Source: Imperialibacter sp965651695
GTDB taxonomy: Bacteria; Bacteroidota; Bacteroidia; Cytophagales; Cyclobacteriaceae
NCBI GenBank assembly: GCA_965651695.1
Contig: CBFGTI010000009.1
Span: forward strand, 1-64,000
Direction: 5' to 3'
DNA length: 64,000 bases
Both the position numbers and the translations under genes were made by a program. Shown here piece by piece: positions 16,616 to 26,993 of this stretch. The notes below the pieces were generated by a model that worked only from the letters and a program-made list of their open reading frames with translations, made no database searches and was not told the origin of the DNA. Within the stretch, counting starts at the first letter, position 1. Each line of letters starts with the position of its first letter.

Positions 16616-19600
16616 ATGTCGATTCAAAACAATCAGGGACCCAGCTCCCTTTCGAAGATTTTCTTCCTCGTCTTTTTTGTTACCGCTTTTTTATCAGGAG
16701 CCAAAGCCCAAACCACCCAGGGGGTGCTGGATGCAGACTATAACGCCCTGATGGATTTGTACAATAGTACCGGCGGCGGTGTAGACTGGATAGCAGGTGG
16801 CTGGAACACTACCGATGTCTCTACTTGGGAGGGGGTAACTGTGGCAGGAGATAGGGTAGTAGGAATTAGTTTGCCCACCTATGGCTTAAATGGTCCACTC
16901 CCTGCCACCATGGGAAACCTTACCGCCCTGCAAACGCTGGATTTGTCTGACAACATACTGTCAGGCCCTATTCCGGTTGAGCTATTTACTATTGGTACAC
17001 TAACTTCCCTGAACCTTTCCATTAATAGCCTGGACGGTTCCATCCCGGACCCTTCGGCTATGACGCTCCTTACCTCTCTCAATTTGAGCGACAATAGTCT
17101 GAGCGGTGCCATTCCGGCCACCATAGGAAGCTTAGCCGCTTTAACCGAGCTTGATCTGTCGTACAACCAGCTGGACGGCCAGCTACCGGGTGAGTTATTT
17201 ATCATTTCGGGCATTCAAACGATCAGGGTCTATTCCAACTTTTTGAGCGGACCCATACCCGACGCTTTCTCAACTTCAATAATTACGCTCGACCTTGGCG
17301 CCAACCAGTTAACTGGTGGGGTGCCGCTGTCCATGACTACAATACCTGGGCTCACCAATCTCTATCTTGAAGATAATCAGCTCACAGACCTGCCTGTGTT
17401 TACAGGCCTGACAGAATTCACAGTAGGAGGCAATTATTTTGATTTTGGTGACATCGAGCCGAACATCAGCATTGCGGGGATGCTATACGATTACCAGCTG
17501 CCTGTGCCGAAGTATCCGGATGTAGACATTGCGGAAGGTGGCGAAATATTCATGTCGTATTCCATTGGTGGTACAAATAATGTATATCAATGGTACAAAG
17601 ACGGATTACCTATAGACGGCGAAAATCTTAGTTCCATAACGATATCGGGAGCAACATCGGCCAATACCGGATCTTACTATCTGGAAATCACTAACACCGT
17701 AGCACAGGATCTAATTCTTACTACAGAAAACACACTTGTGACGATACATGGTGTTACAGCTGGCATTATCAACCCCGACTATGTAGCGCTGCAAGCACTT
17801 TACAATGCGACTGCCGGCGACAGCTGGAACAACACGCTGGCACTTAATGCACCCTGGTTTACCGGCGATGCTTCAACCTGGCATGGCGTTACGGTAGCAA
17901 ACAACAGGGTTACCAACATCAACCTTGCGAACAACGGGTTAAGCGGTTCGATTCCCGCTACAATAGAAGACCTTACCGCGCTGGAAACACTTCATCTTCA
18001 GGGCAACCAACTTTCGGACCCTATTCCTGCTACAATTGGATCTCTAACTGCCCTGAATACCCTGCATCTCGGCAACAACCAGCTCACCGGTGGCATTCCC
18101 ATAGAAGTCGGATTCCTTGGCAATCTCACATTTTTGGACCTCAGCCAAAATTTGCTAACGGGTGGAATACCCCCGGAAATAGGCGCACTTTTTCAGCTTA
18201 CGAGCCTGAACCTGCATATGAACCAGTTGAGCGGAGATTTGCCGGCTGAGCTTTGGAACCTTACCAATCTTACTTCGCTGAGCCTGTTTATGAACCAGCT
18301 CACCGGTGCCATCCCTGAAGATATAGGCGCACTCACCAACCTGAACTCCCTGCAGCTCACCAGCAATATGTTTAGCGGCGCAATACCAAATGCTATTGGC
18401 ACGCTAACCAATCTCAGTTCACTGGCGATTTCAGGAAACCAATTCTCCGGGTCGGTACCTGCAGGCATTGGGAGCTTGCCCGGGTTAACTTACCTGGGCC
18501 TTGGCGATAATGAATTGACAGAGTTGCCGGATTTTTCCGAAGCACCATGGAACAGTACCATTGATGAATTCTCGGCATACAGTAACTACTTCACTTTTGA
18601 AGATATTGAGCCCAACGTAGGGATTGCGAATTTCAACTACAATACGCAGAAATCGATCCCTGCCCAGCCCGACGTTACCGTCACCGAGAATAATCCTTTT
18701 TCGATCAGCTATACAGTTGGTGGAACCGACAACACCTATCAATGGTACAAGAATGGTGCTCCGGTAGGTACCAACAGCAGCACGTATTCGGTAGCTGCAG
18801 CCACTATGGCGGACAATGATTATTACTACCTGGCGGTTACCAGCCCCACGCTTGTCCCCGACTTGACGCTATATACAGACCAGACGTTGGTGACGGTTAA
18901 TGCTGCTCCATTGGTGGAAACTGATTCGCTCGCCCTGGTGGAAATCTTCAATGCGCTCGGCGGTACGGGGTGGTTTAATAACAACGGATGGCTGCAGTTG
19001 GATGCTCCGGTGAATACCTGGTACGGAGTGACAGTTTCGGGCGGGAGAGTTACCGGTTTAAGCCTCCCCTCCAACAACCTGGCAGGCGCTATCCCTGCTG
19101 CAATTGGGGAACTGGACGGCCTGCAAATGCTTAACCTGAACAGCAATCCCATCATAGATCCTATACCAGGAGAAATTGGCAATCTTACAGCACTTACATT
19201 TTTGGGTTTGGGACAAAACTATAACGCACCGTCAATCACAGCTTTACCCACCTCAATCGGCAATCTCACCGCCTTGACCATCCTGGATATTTCGGGGAAC
19301 CGACTGGATGCTTTACCTGCTGAAATTGGCAGCCTGGCTAATTTGCAGGAGCTGCATGCCGGCAGCAATCAATTAACTGCTCTACCGGATGTTTGGGGAG
19401 GGTTGGCTTCGTTGCGAAGCCTCAATATAGAGGGTAACCAAATCTCTGCATACCCCGCATCTCTGGGAGAACTCACCACATTGGAGAGTGTTTTTATCAA
19501 CTATAACCAATTTACAGCTTTCCCTTCTTTCGTAGGTGCTTCAAGCGGAAGCCTGCGAACATTATTCATGCAAGGCAACCAGTTTGCCGAAATTCCCGCC

Positions 19601-22600
19601 GAGATTAACACACTGTCAGTTCTTGAAGACCTGGCGATTGGTAATGAGGCCATGACGGCTGTTCCTGCTTCAATATTTGCTATAAGCACATTGAAGAGCC
19701 TGTATGTGTACAATAGCCCGTTAGGAACAATTCCGGAAGAGGTTACAGGGCTGACGAATCTTTTGAGCCTTGGAATGGCCGGTTGCGGACTTACGGGAGA
19801 ACTCCCCGCGTTTCTGACAACAATGCCTTCACTTGCCTATTTGGACGTTGCCTTCAACTCTTTAACCACCCTCCCAGACTTCACGGGGTCCGCCGTTGAA
19901 AATTTGAGGATTGGCTTTAACCAACTCCCTTTTGGGGAAATAGAAAAAGTTTTGGCTATTCCCACTCTCGACTATTCTCCTCAAAACCCTATCCAGGCAG
20001 CAGACGAAGTGAATCCACTGATTGGGGAGAAACTACTGGTGCGGATTCCTGTTTCGGGAAGCAATAACCAATATCAGTGGTATAAGGACGAGCAAATATT
20101 TGAAGGTTTCCAAACCGACAGTCTCGTTCTTGCCAGTGTGGCGGCTACCGACGGTGGTTATTACCGGCTTGAAGTTACCAGTAGTGTAGTTGCGGGCCTT
20201 ACTCTTACTACCGAGAGTATTTTTGTCAATCCAGTTGAACCTGTATTAGAGACAGATTCCCTCGCGCTTGTAGCCATTTACAATGCCACTGGTGGTGCAA
20301 ACTGGAACAATAACAATGGTTGGCTGCAGCCAGGCCTACCAGTCGCCAATTGGGCTGGCGTAACCGTCGAGGGAGGTAGGGTTACCTCGCTGAACCTATA
20401 CGGCAATCAATTGGCGGGCACAATCCCTTCGCAGATAGGTGATCTCACCGGTCTTCAGCAGCTATTTCTGGCATGGAACCAGTTGGTAGGAGATGTGCCG
20501 CAAGAGATTACTAACCTCACATTACTTCAACACCTTGATCTTGGCTCAAATGAGCTAACCAACCTACCCGATCTTACAGGGCTGACCTCTATGGCTGGCT
20601 TATATTTGCAAGACAACTACTTTACATTTGAAGATTTAGAACCCAACGTGGGAATTCCCGGAATTAGCTATGGATATCAGAAGGAGGTCCAAATAGGTGA
20701 AGGTATAGAGGTGGTAATCGGCGCTCCGCTGGCTATTTCGGCTACAGTTGGCGGCACGGGCAACCAATATCAGTGGTTCAAAAATTCTGTGTTTCTCGAC
20801 GGGTTTACCACTAGCACCTACTCGGTAGCGTCTTCCACCACTGCTGAACGGGGCCGCTATTACATGGAAATTACCAATCCGGCAGTCCCTGGTCTCCTGT
20901 TAAGAACCCAAAGCCTGGAAGTAGAGGTGCTTTCACCTTCCTATGCATACGAGAGTGGCTATGTTTTCTGGAAAAAGATTGGGGCTGAAACTTCCGGAAT
21001 ATTTCAGCACTTCCCGAGCGTCTTAGCTAAGGACGGCTTAAATAACATCTACGCTTTAGACAAAGACTTAAAGACCATCAATAAATTCAGTGCTTCCGGC
21101 GAGTTAATTTTGTCTATTCCTTATCCGGATTATGTCTCCCAAGTAAGCGATATGGCCGCTGATGCAGCAGGCAACCTCTATATTTCTGATGAATCGAGTT
21201 CAACGATAGTCAAATTTGATGCATCCGGAACGTTTGTTTATACAATTGAAAACACTAATGGCGCCTTTGGTATTGCCATTGATAGTTCCGGAGATCTTTT
21301 ATTTCTGCCAAGAAACACACTTCCTTTCAGACTACAGCGACACAGCGGCTCATCAGGTGCCTTTCTTGGAGAAATCGAGCTAACCCAGGGGCCTGAGGCA
21401 GGCATATACCTTGGGTTCGAACTAGACCCTGACGGAAACATCTTTCTTTCTGAACCAAGTGTGGGGAGAATAGACAAGTTTTCGTCAGCAGGTGCATTTG
21501 TTAGCTCTGTCGATCTCGCAGCAAATGGATATAGCCTCTGGTCAGGCTGGTATTTTTCGGTAGCTGCCAACGGCGACATTTATTTTCAGGTTAACTATAA
21601 TTCTGACCTTAAGGTATTTCATTTTGGCAGTGATGGAAGCTTAATTTCCAAGTTTGGAGACTTTTCAACCTTGCCCTCAGCATCGGGTATTACTACCACT
21701 GCGGACGGAATTCTTGTGGCAGATCAGATACTGGGCTTACAGCAATTCGATCTTGCTGGTAACTTCATTCAGACAGTGGGGCCCCGTAAGGACGCTGCGG
21801 GGCAGTTTAACCACGCACAGAAGATGGCGATAGACGCCTTCGGCAACCGGTATATTACCGATTATTTCAATGGAAGGATACAAAAGTTTGACGATGAAGG
21901 CACTTTCCTTTCAACAATCGGTAGTCTGGGCACGGGAGCAGCACAGCTGCAGTATCCCATTTCTGTGGCCGTAGATGCGCAAGGTCAGCTGTTTGTTGCC
22001 GACAGTGGGAACGACCGGATACAGGTGTTTTCTGCTGAAGGTACTCACCTGTACTCGATTGGTGGCACGGGTTCAGCAGACGGACAGTTTTCCAAACCGA
22101 TCGCTGTTTCCATATCCGGCGAGTTTCTGTTTGTTCTGGACGCCATGAACAACAGGGTACAAAAATTTGATTTGCAGGGCAACCATCTTCTGTCGTTTGG
22201 GTCCGCCGGCAGCGGTGAAGGTCAGTTCACCAATTTAAACGCAATGGTTATAGAGGCCGATGGCAATATACTTATTGCCAATAACCAGCCAACCAAGTGG
22301 GTTCGTTTTACCCAGGACGGGCAGTTTGTTGAAGAAATTGATCTCGGAATAGAATTCATGAATGGCCTTTCAACTGATAATACCGGAGCGGTTTATGTAG
22401 TGGGCGAAAACGGCATCGGCAAGGCCGATAGAAACGGAGGTCTTTTGACACAAATAGGATTCTCTGAATCTGTTACTGAAAATGATATTTGGGGGGCACT
22501 GGCAGTATCTTCCAATGCCGCGGGAGATACCCTATGGATTTCTTCCAGCCCGAACAGGGTGTCTATTTTCTATGCGGCCGAACCTGATCTGCCAAAGTTG

Positions 22601-25600
22601 GACTCCTTAACACTTGTTGAACTTTATAATGCTACCGGAGGCACAAACTGGACCAATAACTCAAACTGGCTCAGCGGAAATATTTCGACATGGTTCGGAG
22701 TCACTGTTTTTGAGGGACGAGTGATTGAATTGAGCTTACCCAACAACAACCTGTCTGGCGCACTCCCTCCCACCCTGGGGCAGTTGAGTGCCATCCAGCG
22801 GTTGGCACTGAACGATAACGCGCTGACTGACGCTGTGCCGGTATCTGTATTGGAAATGACGGGCCTTTCTTATCTCGACATTAGCAACAATGACTTATTG
22901 ACTTTGCCTGACTTGTCAAGTCTCACGCTGCTGGGCGTTGCCACGGGCGACGAGTTGAGAGTTTTCGGGAATAAGTTCCAGTTCACCGACCTGCTGCCCA
23001 ACATAACTGTTCCAAACTACAGCTACAGTCCACAGCAGGAAATTCCCGCTCTTGAGCCCATCACCATTTCTGAATTGGAAGCTTTATCATTGAGTTACAC
23101 AATAGAGGGTGAAGGAACTACCTTTCAATGGATGAAGGATGGCGCACCCATTTCTGGGGCCACTGCCGCTACTTATTCAAAAGCCCAGGCCAGCACTACA
23201 GATGCGGGCATCTATTACCTCACTGCCACCAATCCGGGGCTGCCTGGGTTAACTTTGGCTACCGGGGCAACCACCGTGACGGTAAACATCCTGTCGGTGC
23301 CTGAGTCCGAACGCTCCGCCCTTGCCGACCTCTACAATGCTACCGGCGGCGCCGGCTGGACCAACAAAACCAATTGGCTTGTAGATGGGCAGGATGTAAA
23401 CACCTGGCATGGTGTAACCGTAGTGGAAGGACGGGTGACCAAAATAGATCTCTCGAACAATAATTTGATAGGTGCCGTACCAGCGTCTTTCGCAAACCTT
23501 ACCGCCCTCGCCGAGCTGGTGCTGAACAACAACCAGCTTACCGGGTTGCCCGACCTGTCGGCACTGGCGCTTACCACCTTCAATGTAAGCACCAACGCAC
23601 TCACTTTCGAAGACCTTGAACCCAATATTGCCAAGCTAACAACATACAGCCCGCAGGCGCAAATACCGTCGGGTGGTAACAGAACCCTTATCGAGGAAGA
23701 AGCGCTTTCTCTTCAGTTTACCGTAGGCGGAGCCAACAATACCTACCAGTGGTTTAAAGACGAGGTGGCTATTCAGGGTGCTACGGCCGCAACTTATGCG
23801 GTGGCTTCCGCAAGGCAGGCCAACAGCGGCAGCTACAGGCTGGAGATACGCAACAGCACCGTTGCCGACCTGGCGTTGACTACGCAAGCATTTACTGTGA
23901 CGGTGAACCTGAAGACGGTGGAAACGACCGACAGGGCTGCGCTGGAAGCACTTTACAACGGCACCAACGGCGCATCGTGGACCAACAAAACCGGGTGGCT
24001 AACCGATGCCCCGGTAGGCGAGTGGTTTGGCGTAACTGTAGAGCTAGGCAAGGTGGTGAGTGTTGCCCTTACTTCCAACAACCTGGTGGGGCCGCTGCCA
24101 CATTCTCTGTTCGCCATGCAGTCTCTCCGCTCGCTCAACCTAAGCGGTAATCAGCTAAGTGGCACCATGCCGGAGACCATCACCGGCTTGACGCAACTGC
24201 AGCAGCTATATTTGCAGGACAACCAGATAACAGGCCGCATACCTTCAGCGCTGGGCAATTTAACAGCCCTTACCGCGCTGGATTTGGGGCGCAACAAATT
24301 TTACGGCTCATTGCCTTCGTCTATAGGCAGCCTGGTTAACCTCGAAAGTATCCTCGGTCTGGCGGGTAACGACCTTACCGGTACGTTGCCTGCTTCATTG
24401 GGAAGTTTGACGAAGCTGAAGATTCTTGCGGCCGATGACAACCAGTTTGAAGGACTTATCCCCGCTGAGCTCGGTAGTATGGCGGCGCTTACGGAACTCT
24501 ATCTCCACAAAAACCTTCTAAGCGGGGCTGTTCCTGCGGGGTTGAGCAGTCTTGCGAGTCTGCAGCGGCTTTATTTGAATGAAAATGCCCTGGAAGGGAC
24601 GTTCCCGGCGGCGATCGCAGGTATTACTGCGTTGAAACAGGTTGCCCTCAATGATAATAAGTTCATTTCCCTACCCAGTTTCAAGAATGGCCCTGCGCTC
24701 GATCTGCTTCATATAGCAAACAATAAAGTGGGATTTGGCTCCATCGAACCAAACATGGGAATAGCAGACTTTATTTACTCTCCGCAGGGAAGATACGGCC
24801 TGCCTGCCGATATACTACACAACGTCGGCGAGGATTACACCTTTGAACTAGGGATGGGTGGCACCTCCAACAGTTATCAGTGGTTCAAAAATGACCAGGC
24901 CATTACGGGAGCTACAGCAAAAGATTTGGTGGTTACCAATCCGCAGTCTGACGCAGAAGGTGTTTACTACGCCAAGGTGACTAATTCGGCGGTGCCTGAC
25001 CTTGAACTGCAAACGGAAGACTACAATTTCAAGCTATCGTCACTTGAGCGCGACAGGCTTGCTTTGATTGCAATCTTTAATGCAACCGGGGGCACTAACT
25101 GGATAAACAAAGACAATTGGGGCACGGAGGCTTCGCTCGACACGTGGTCGGGCATTACAGTAGCCAACAACAGGGTTACTCAAATAAACCTTCCCAACAA
25201 CCGTATCGTTGGTGATATTCCTAACGACATCAGGGACATAGGGGCGCTGCAAGTGGTTAACTTTTCCAATAGCGGCGAAGCTTTCAACCCCGATGTCGAT
25301 AACCAGATCAGGTCTATGCCCGATATGTCGCGGCTCACCACGCTTACTTCCGTAAACATGACCCGAAACCGTCTTGGTTTCTCCAGCATTGAGCCTAACT
25401 ACGTGGGCCTCGCCGACAAATTCGTCTTTAGCCCTCAGCGCAGGTTTGGCGAAACAACCAACACCCAGGTAGAGGTAGGCAGCCCGCACCGCCTCGAAAT
25501 ACAGGTGAGTGGCAATAACAACATTTACCAGTGGTATTTCAATTCCGGTGCTGCTGGAGCTACAGATGTAGCTATTGCCGGAGCAACCCAAAGGGTGTAC

Positions 25601-26689
25601 TTTATTGATGCGGTGAATTACGAAACACAGGGTACTTACTATGCCAAGGTTACCAGCCCGCTGGTACCCGGCTTTGATTTGCGCAATAGAAACCAGAACG
25701 TTCAGGCGATTACAAGTATTTCGGGTGCCGTTACTGATGCGGGAGCACCGCTGGCCAGCGGCACGGTTACGTTGTATATGGTTCGGTCGGGCCCGTACCT
25801 GAACCTGGGTACGGTAGACCTGGCTGCCGACGGTACCTACACTTTTGCCGGTGTGCCGCTGGCCGACTATCTGCTTTTGGCAACACCACCTCAAACGGAA
25901 GGTTTTGCAGATGCACTTAAAACTTATTACTCCAGCACGATAAACTGGGAGGAGGCCGATATACTGGTGGTAAGGGCTAAAACCGAAGGGGTAGGTATAA
26001 GCTTATTGAGGATACCGTCAGATTTGGGAGGCGACAACGTGGCAGCCGGTGTGCTTGAAGTGGATATTCCCGATGAAGAAATAGTAGACGAAGAAAGCCG
26101 TGTGCTGGCAAGGCAGCGGGTGAACGGTGCGGGCGTAAGCTTAAGCCGGCAGAGAGCAAGAGGCAAAGGCCTCGACGAAGAGTTCGACTATGAATTTGTG
26201 GCGTACGTGGTAACGGACGAAAACGGCGAGTTTAAATTTGAAGGGCTTCCCGACGCGGTCTATCGTATCAACGTACAGTTCCCTGGCGTACCGATGGATC
26301 AATCCTCCGACCTGCTCCTTTCTTTTGACGAAAACACAGATCAGGATGCAGTAAATCTTTCGGCCCTTGTTACGCCCGAAGGCATTTCGGTTGAGAAAGT
26401 TGTAATTAAGGGAATTGCTGCGACCTACCTGCGCGACCTGGTGGTGTACCCCAATCCGGGAGAAGACCTTGTGCAACTGGAGTATTTTGTGAAGCGCAAA
26501 GTAGCCGGGCTTGTGATGAACATTTACGATGTGAGAGGACAAAAGATGGCGTCGCAACAGCTTCCGTTTTCCAGGGGGCCTCAGAACACCGAATTGAACC
26601 TGACTGGGTTGGCCGCCGGGATGTACATGCTTACCATTACGGATGTGAACAACACATTTATGGAAACGTTCAGGATACAGAAGAAGTAG
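16616..26689 (+). CDS. Giant modular LRR/Ig-like/NHL protein with T9SS sorting domain
   Basis: One unbroken frame of 3357 residues. After a signal peptide (cut after AKA near residue 32) come eight modules, each with an LRRNT-like cap (LYNATGG, W, then W-x-GVTV), plant-type LRRs (NxLxGxIP) and an Ig-like domain with YQWYKDG. Modules begin near residues 38, 386, 767, 1211, 1994, 2229, 2435 and 2809. An NHL-type beta-propeller fills about 1442-1991, between modules 4 and 5. The tail has a carboxypeptidase-regulatory-like domain (from 3032), the Arg-rich module (3163-3228) and a type A sorting domain (from 3271: VVYPNPGEDL, YDVRGQKM, LAAGMYML). It should be secreted by T9SS and displayed as an adhesin or binding protein; the ligand is unknown. 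An intrinsic terminator follows directly. Confidence 0.92.
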   Translation: MSIQNNQGPSSLSKIFFLVFFVTAFLSGAKAQTTQGVLDADYNALMDLYNSTGGGVDWIAGGWNTTDVSTWEGVTVAGDRVVGISLPTYGLNGPLPATMGNLTALQTLDLSDNILSGPIPVELFTIGTLTSLNLSINSLDGSIPDPSAMTLLTSLNLSDNSLSGAIPATIGSLAALTELDLSYNQLDGQLPGELFIISGIQTIRVYSNFLSGPIPDAFSTSIITLDLGANQLTGGVPLSMTTIPGLTNLYLEDNQLTDLPVFTGLTEFTVGGNYFDFGDIEPNISIAGMLYDYQLPVPKYPDVDIAEGGEIFMSYSIGGTNNVYQWYKDGLPIDGENLSSITISGATSANTGSYYLEITNTVAQDLILTTENTLVTIHGVTAGIINPDYVALQALYNATAGDSWNNTLALNAPWFTGDASTWHGVTVANNRVTNINLANNGLSGSIPATIEDLTALETLHLQGNQLSDPIPATIGSLTALNTLHLGNNQLTGGIPIEVGFLGNLTFLDLSQNLLTGGIPPEIGALFQLTSLNLHMNQLSGDLPAELWNLTNLTSLSLFMNQLTGAIPEDIGALTNLNSLQLTSNMFSGAIPNAIGTLTNLSSLAISGNQFSGSVPAGIGSLPGLTYLGLGDNELTELPDFSEAPWNSTIDEFSAYSNYFTFEDIEPNVGIANFNYNTQKSIPAQPDVTVTENNPFSISYTVGGTDNTYQWYKNGAPVGTNSSTYSVAAATMADNDYYYLAVTSPTLVPDLTLYTDQTLVTVNAAPLVETDSLALVEIFNALGGTGWFNNNGWLQLDAPVNTWYGVTVSGGRVTGLSLPSNNLAGAIPAAIGELDGLQMLNLNSNPIIDPIPGEIGNLTALTFLGLGQNYNAPSITALPTSIGNLTALTILDISGNRLDALPAEIGSLANLQELHAGSNQLTALPDVWGGLASLRSLNIEGNQISAYPASLGELTTLESVFINYNQFTAFPSFVGASSGSLRTLFMQGNQFAEIPAEINTLSVLEDLAIGNEAMTAVPASIFAISTLKSLYVYNSPLGTIPEEVTGLTNLLSLGMAGCGLTGELPAFLTTMPSLAYLDVAFNSLTTLPDFTGSAVENLRIGFNQLPFGEIEKVLAIPTLDYSPQNPIQAADEVNPLIGEKLLVRIPVSGSNNQYQWYKDEQIFEGFQTDSLVLASVAATDGGYYRLEVTSSVVAGLTLTTESIFVNPVEPVLETDSLALVAIYNATGGANWNNNNGWLQPGLPVANWAGVTVEGGRVTSLNLYGNQLAGTIPSQIGDLTGLQQLFLAWNQLVGDVPQEITNLTLLQHLDLGSNELTNLPDLTGLTSMAGLYLQDNYFTFEDLEPNVGIPGISYGYQKEVQIGEGIEVVIGAPLAISATVGGTGNQYQWFKNSVFLDGFTTSTYSVASSTTAERGRYYMEITNPAVPGLLLRTQSLEVEVLSPSYAYESGYVFWKKIGAETSGIFQHFPSVLAKDGLNNIYALDKDLKTINKFSASGELILSIPYPDYVSQVSDMAADAAGNLYISDESSSTIVKFDASGTFVYTIENTNGAFGIAIDSSGDLLFLPRNTLPFRLQRHSGSSGAFLGEIELTQGPEAGIYLGFELDPDGNIFLSEPSVGRIDKFSSAGAFVSSVDLAANGYSLWSGWYFSVAANGDIYFQVNYNSDLKVFHFGSDGSLISKFGDFSTLPSASGITTTADGILVADQILGLQQFDLAGNFIQTVGPRKDAAGQFNHAQKMAIDAFGNRYITDYFNGRIQKFDDEGTFLSTIGSLGTGAAQLQYPISVAVDAQGQLFVADSGNDRIQVFSAEGTHLYSIGGTGSADGQFSKPIAVSISGEFLFVLDAMNNRVQKFDLQGNHLLSFGSAGSGEGQFTNLNAMVIEADGNILIANNQPTKWVRFTQDGQFVEEIDLGIEFMNGLSTDNTGAVYVVGENGIGKADRNGGLLTQIGFSESVTENDIWGALAVSSNAAGDTLWISSSPNRVSIFYAAEPDLPKLDSLTLVELYNATGGTNWTNNSNWLSGNISTWFGVTVFEGRVIELSLPNNNLSGALPPTLGQLSAIQRLALNDNALTDAVPVSVLEMTGLSYLDISNNDLLTLPDLSSLTLLGVATGDELRVFGNKFQFTDLLPNITVPNYSYSPQQEIPALEPITISELEALSLSYTIEGEGTTFQWMKDGAPISGATAATYSKAQASTTDAGIYYLTATNPGLPGLTLATGATTVTVNILSVPESERSALADLYNATGGAGWTNKTNWLVDGQDVNTWHGVTVVEGRVTKIDLSNNNLIGAVPASFANLTALAELVLNNNQLTGLPDLSALALTTFNVSTNALTFEDLEPNIAKLTTYSPQAQIPSGGNRTLIEEEALSLQFTVGGANNTYQWFKDEVAIQGATAATYAVASARQANSGSYRLEIRNSTVADLALTTQAFTVTVNLKTVETTDRAALEALYNGTNGASWTNKTGWLTDAPVGEWFGVTVELGKVVSVALTSNNLVGPLPHSLFAMQSLRSLNLSGNQLSGTMPETITGLTQLQQLYLQDNQITGRIPSALGNLTALTALDLGRNKFYGSLPSSIGSLVNLESILGLAGNDLTGTLPASLGSLTKLKILAADDNQFEGLIPAELGSMAALTELYLHKNLLSGAVPAGLSSLASLQRLYLNENALEGTFPAAIAGITALKQVALNDNKFISLPSFKNGPALDLLHIANNKVGFGSIEPNMGIADFIYSPQGRYGLPADILHNVGEDYTFELGMGGTSNSYQWFKNDQAITGATAKDLVVTNPQSDAEGVYYAKVTNSAVPDLELQTEDYNFKLSSLERDRLALIAIFNATGGTNWINKDNWGTEASLDTWSGITVANNRVTQINLPNNRIVGDIPNDIRDIGALQVVNFSNSGEAFNPDVDNQIRSMPDMSRLTTLTSVNMTRNRLGFSSIEPNYVGLADKFVFSPQRRFGETTNTQVEVGSPHRLEIQVSGNNNIYQWYFNSGAAGATDVAIAGATQRVYFIDAVNYETQGTYYAKVTSPLVPGFDLRNRNQNVQAITSISGAVTDAGAPLASGTVTLYMVRSGPYLNLGTVDLAADGTYTFAGVPLADYLLLATPPQTEGFADALKTYYSSTINWEEADILVVRAKTEGVGISLLRIPSDLGGDNVAAGVLEVDIPDEEIVDEESRVLARQRVNGAGVSLSRQRARGKGLDEEFDYEFVAYVVTDENGEFKFEGLPDAVYRINVQFPGVPMDQSSDLLLSFDENTDQDAVNLSALVTPEGISVEKVVIKGIAATYLRDLVVYPNPGEDLVQLEYFVKRKVAGLVMNIYDVRGQKMASQQLPFSRGPQNTELNLTGLAAGMYMLTITDVNNTFMETFRIQKK
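16728..25700 (+). repeat. Eight tandem LRR-Ig coding modules of unequal length
   Basis: The cap coding sequence (Leu-Tyr/Phe-Asn-Ala-Thr-Gly-Gly region) recurs near 16730, 17770, 18915, 20245, 22597, 23299, 23918 and 25041. Modules differ in the number of LRRs (short ones near 23.3 kb, long ones near 17.8 and 18.9 kb), and the DNA has diverged, so these are old duplications. The NHL segment at about 20938-22590 interrupts the series. Confidence 0.75.
26102..26299 (+). repeat. Shared Arg-rich module, copy 2
   Basis: Encodes residues 3163-3228 of the giant LRR protein and aligns without gaps with 2431-2628. The 20-odd residues from LARQRV to GKGL are nearly invariant between copies, while flanking parts vary more. 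Confidence 0.8.
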
Positions 26690-26690
26690 A

Positions 26691-26716
26691 AAAGGGGCGC
26701 AAGCCCCTTTTTTTTT
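26691..26716 (+). terminator. Intrinsic terminator of the giant LRR gene
   Basis: A perfect 8-bp stem, AAAGGGGC (26691-26698) with GCCCCTTT (26703-26710), around a GCAA loop, followed by a run of T to 26716. It begins two bases after the stop codon at 26689. Confidence 0.9.
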
Positions 26717-26993
26717 CTGCCCACCAAAGCCGGCCACAAGGTAAGTTTCGGCTCAATGCGGTTTGCTGCGCTGAAGAGGATAATTTCGCTGGCAGGCTAC
26801 AGCGTGCAGCTTTTTGTTCACGCAGTGGAAATTGACCCTCAGGTGGTGGTGGGTCTTTTATTTTGGAGTTCTACAGCTGCAGCCGGGCTGCCTGCCCGCC
26901 GTTGTTAATAGTGTTGGCTGTTGTGTCGGCCGGGACTTGGGACTGCGTAAATGTCCGGCCAAAATTGTCGCTGAAATGATGTCGCCGGTCGCT
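26717..26993. other. Convergent intergenic region after the terminator
   Basis: Together with the terminator, this makes a 304-base gap between the giant LRR gene and the hybrid kinase gene. Near 26832-26861 there is a weak hairpin (GACCC ... GGGTC) followed by a T-rich stretch, perhaps a second terminator. A 50-codon frame at 26756-26908 shows no recognisable feature. Nothing else is supported. Confidence 0.4.

Noticed and set aside
25040..25894. A 284-codon minus-strand frame within the giant LRR gene
   Set aside because: It is antisense to the eighth module and has no recognisable domain; the opposite strand is strongly supported.
16616..26689. The giant gene as a fusion or assembly error
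   Set aside because: The frame is unbroken, has a signal peptide and a sorting domain in the right places, and the modules differ in sequence, so they are not collapsed or duplicated reads.
26756..26908. A 50-codon frame in the spacer after the giant LRR gene
   Set aside because: No homologous pattern, no promoter behind the terminator and a composition like its surroundings.
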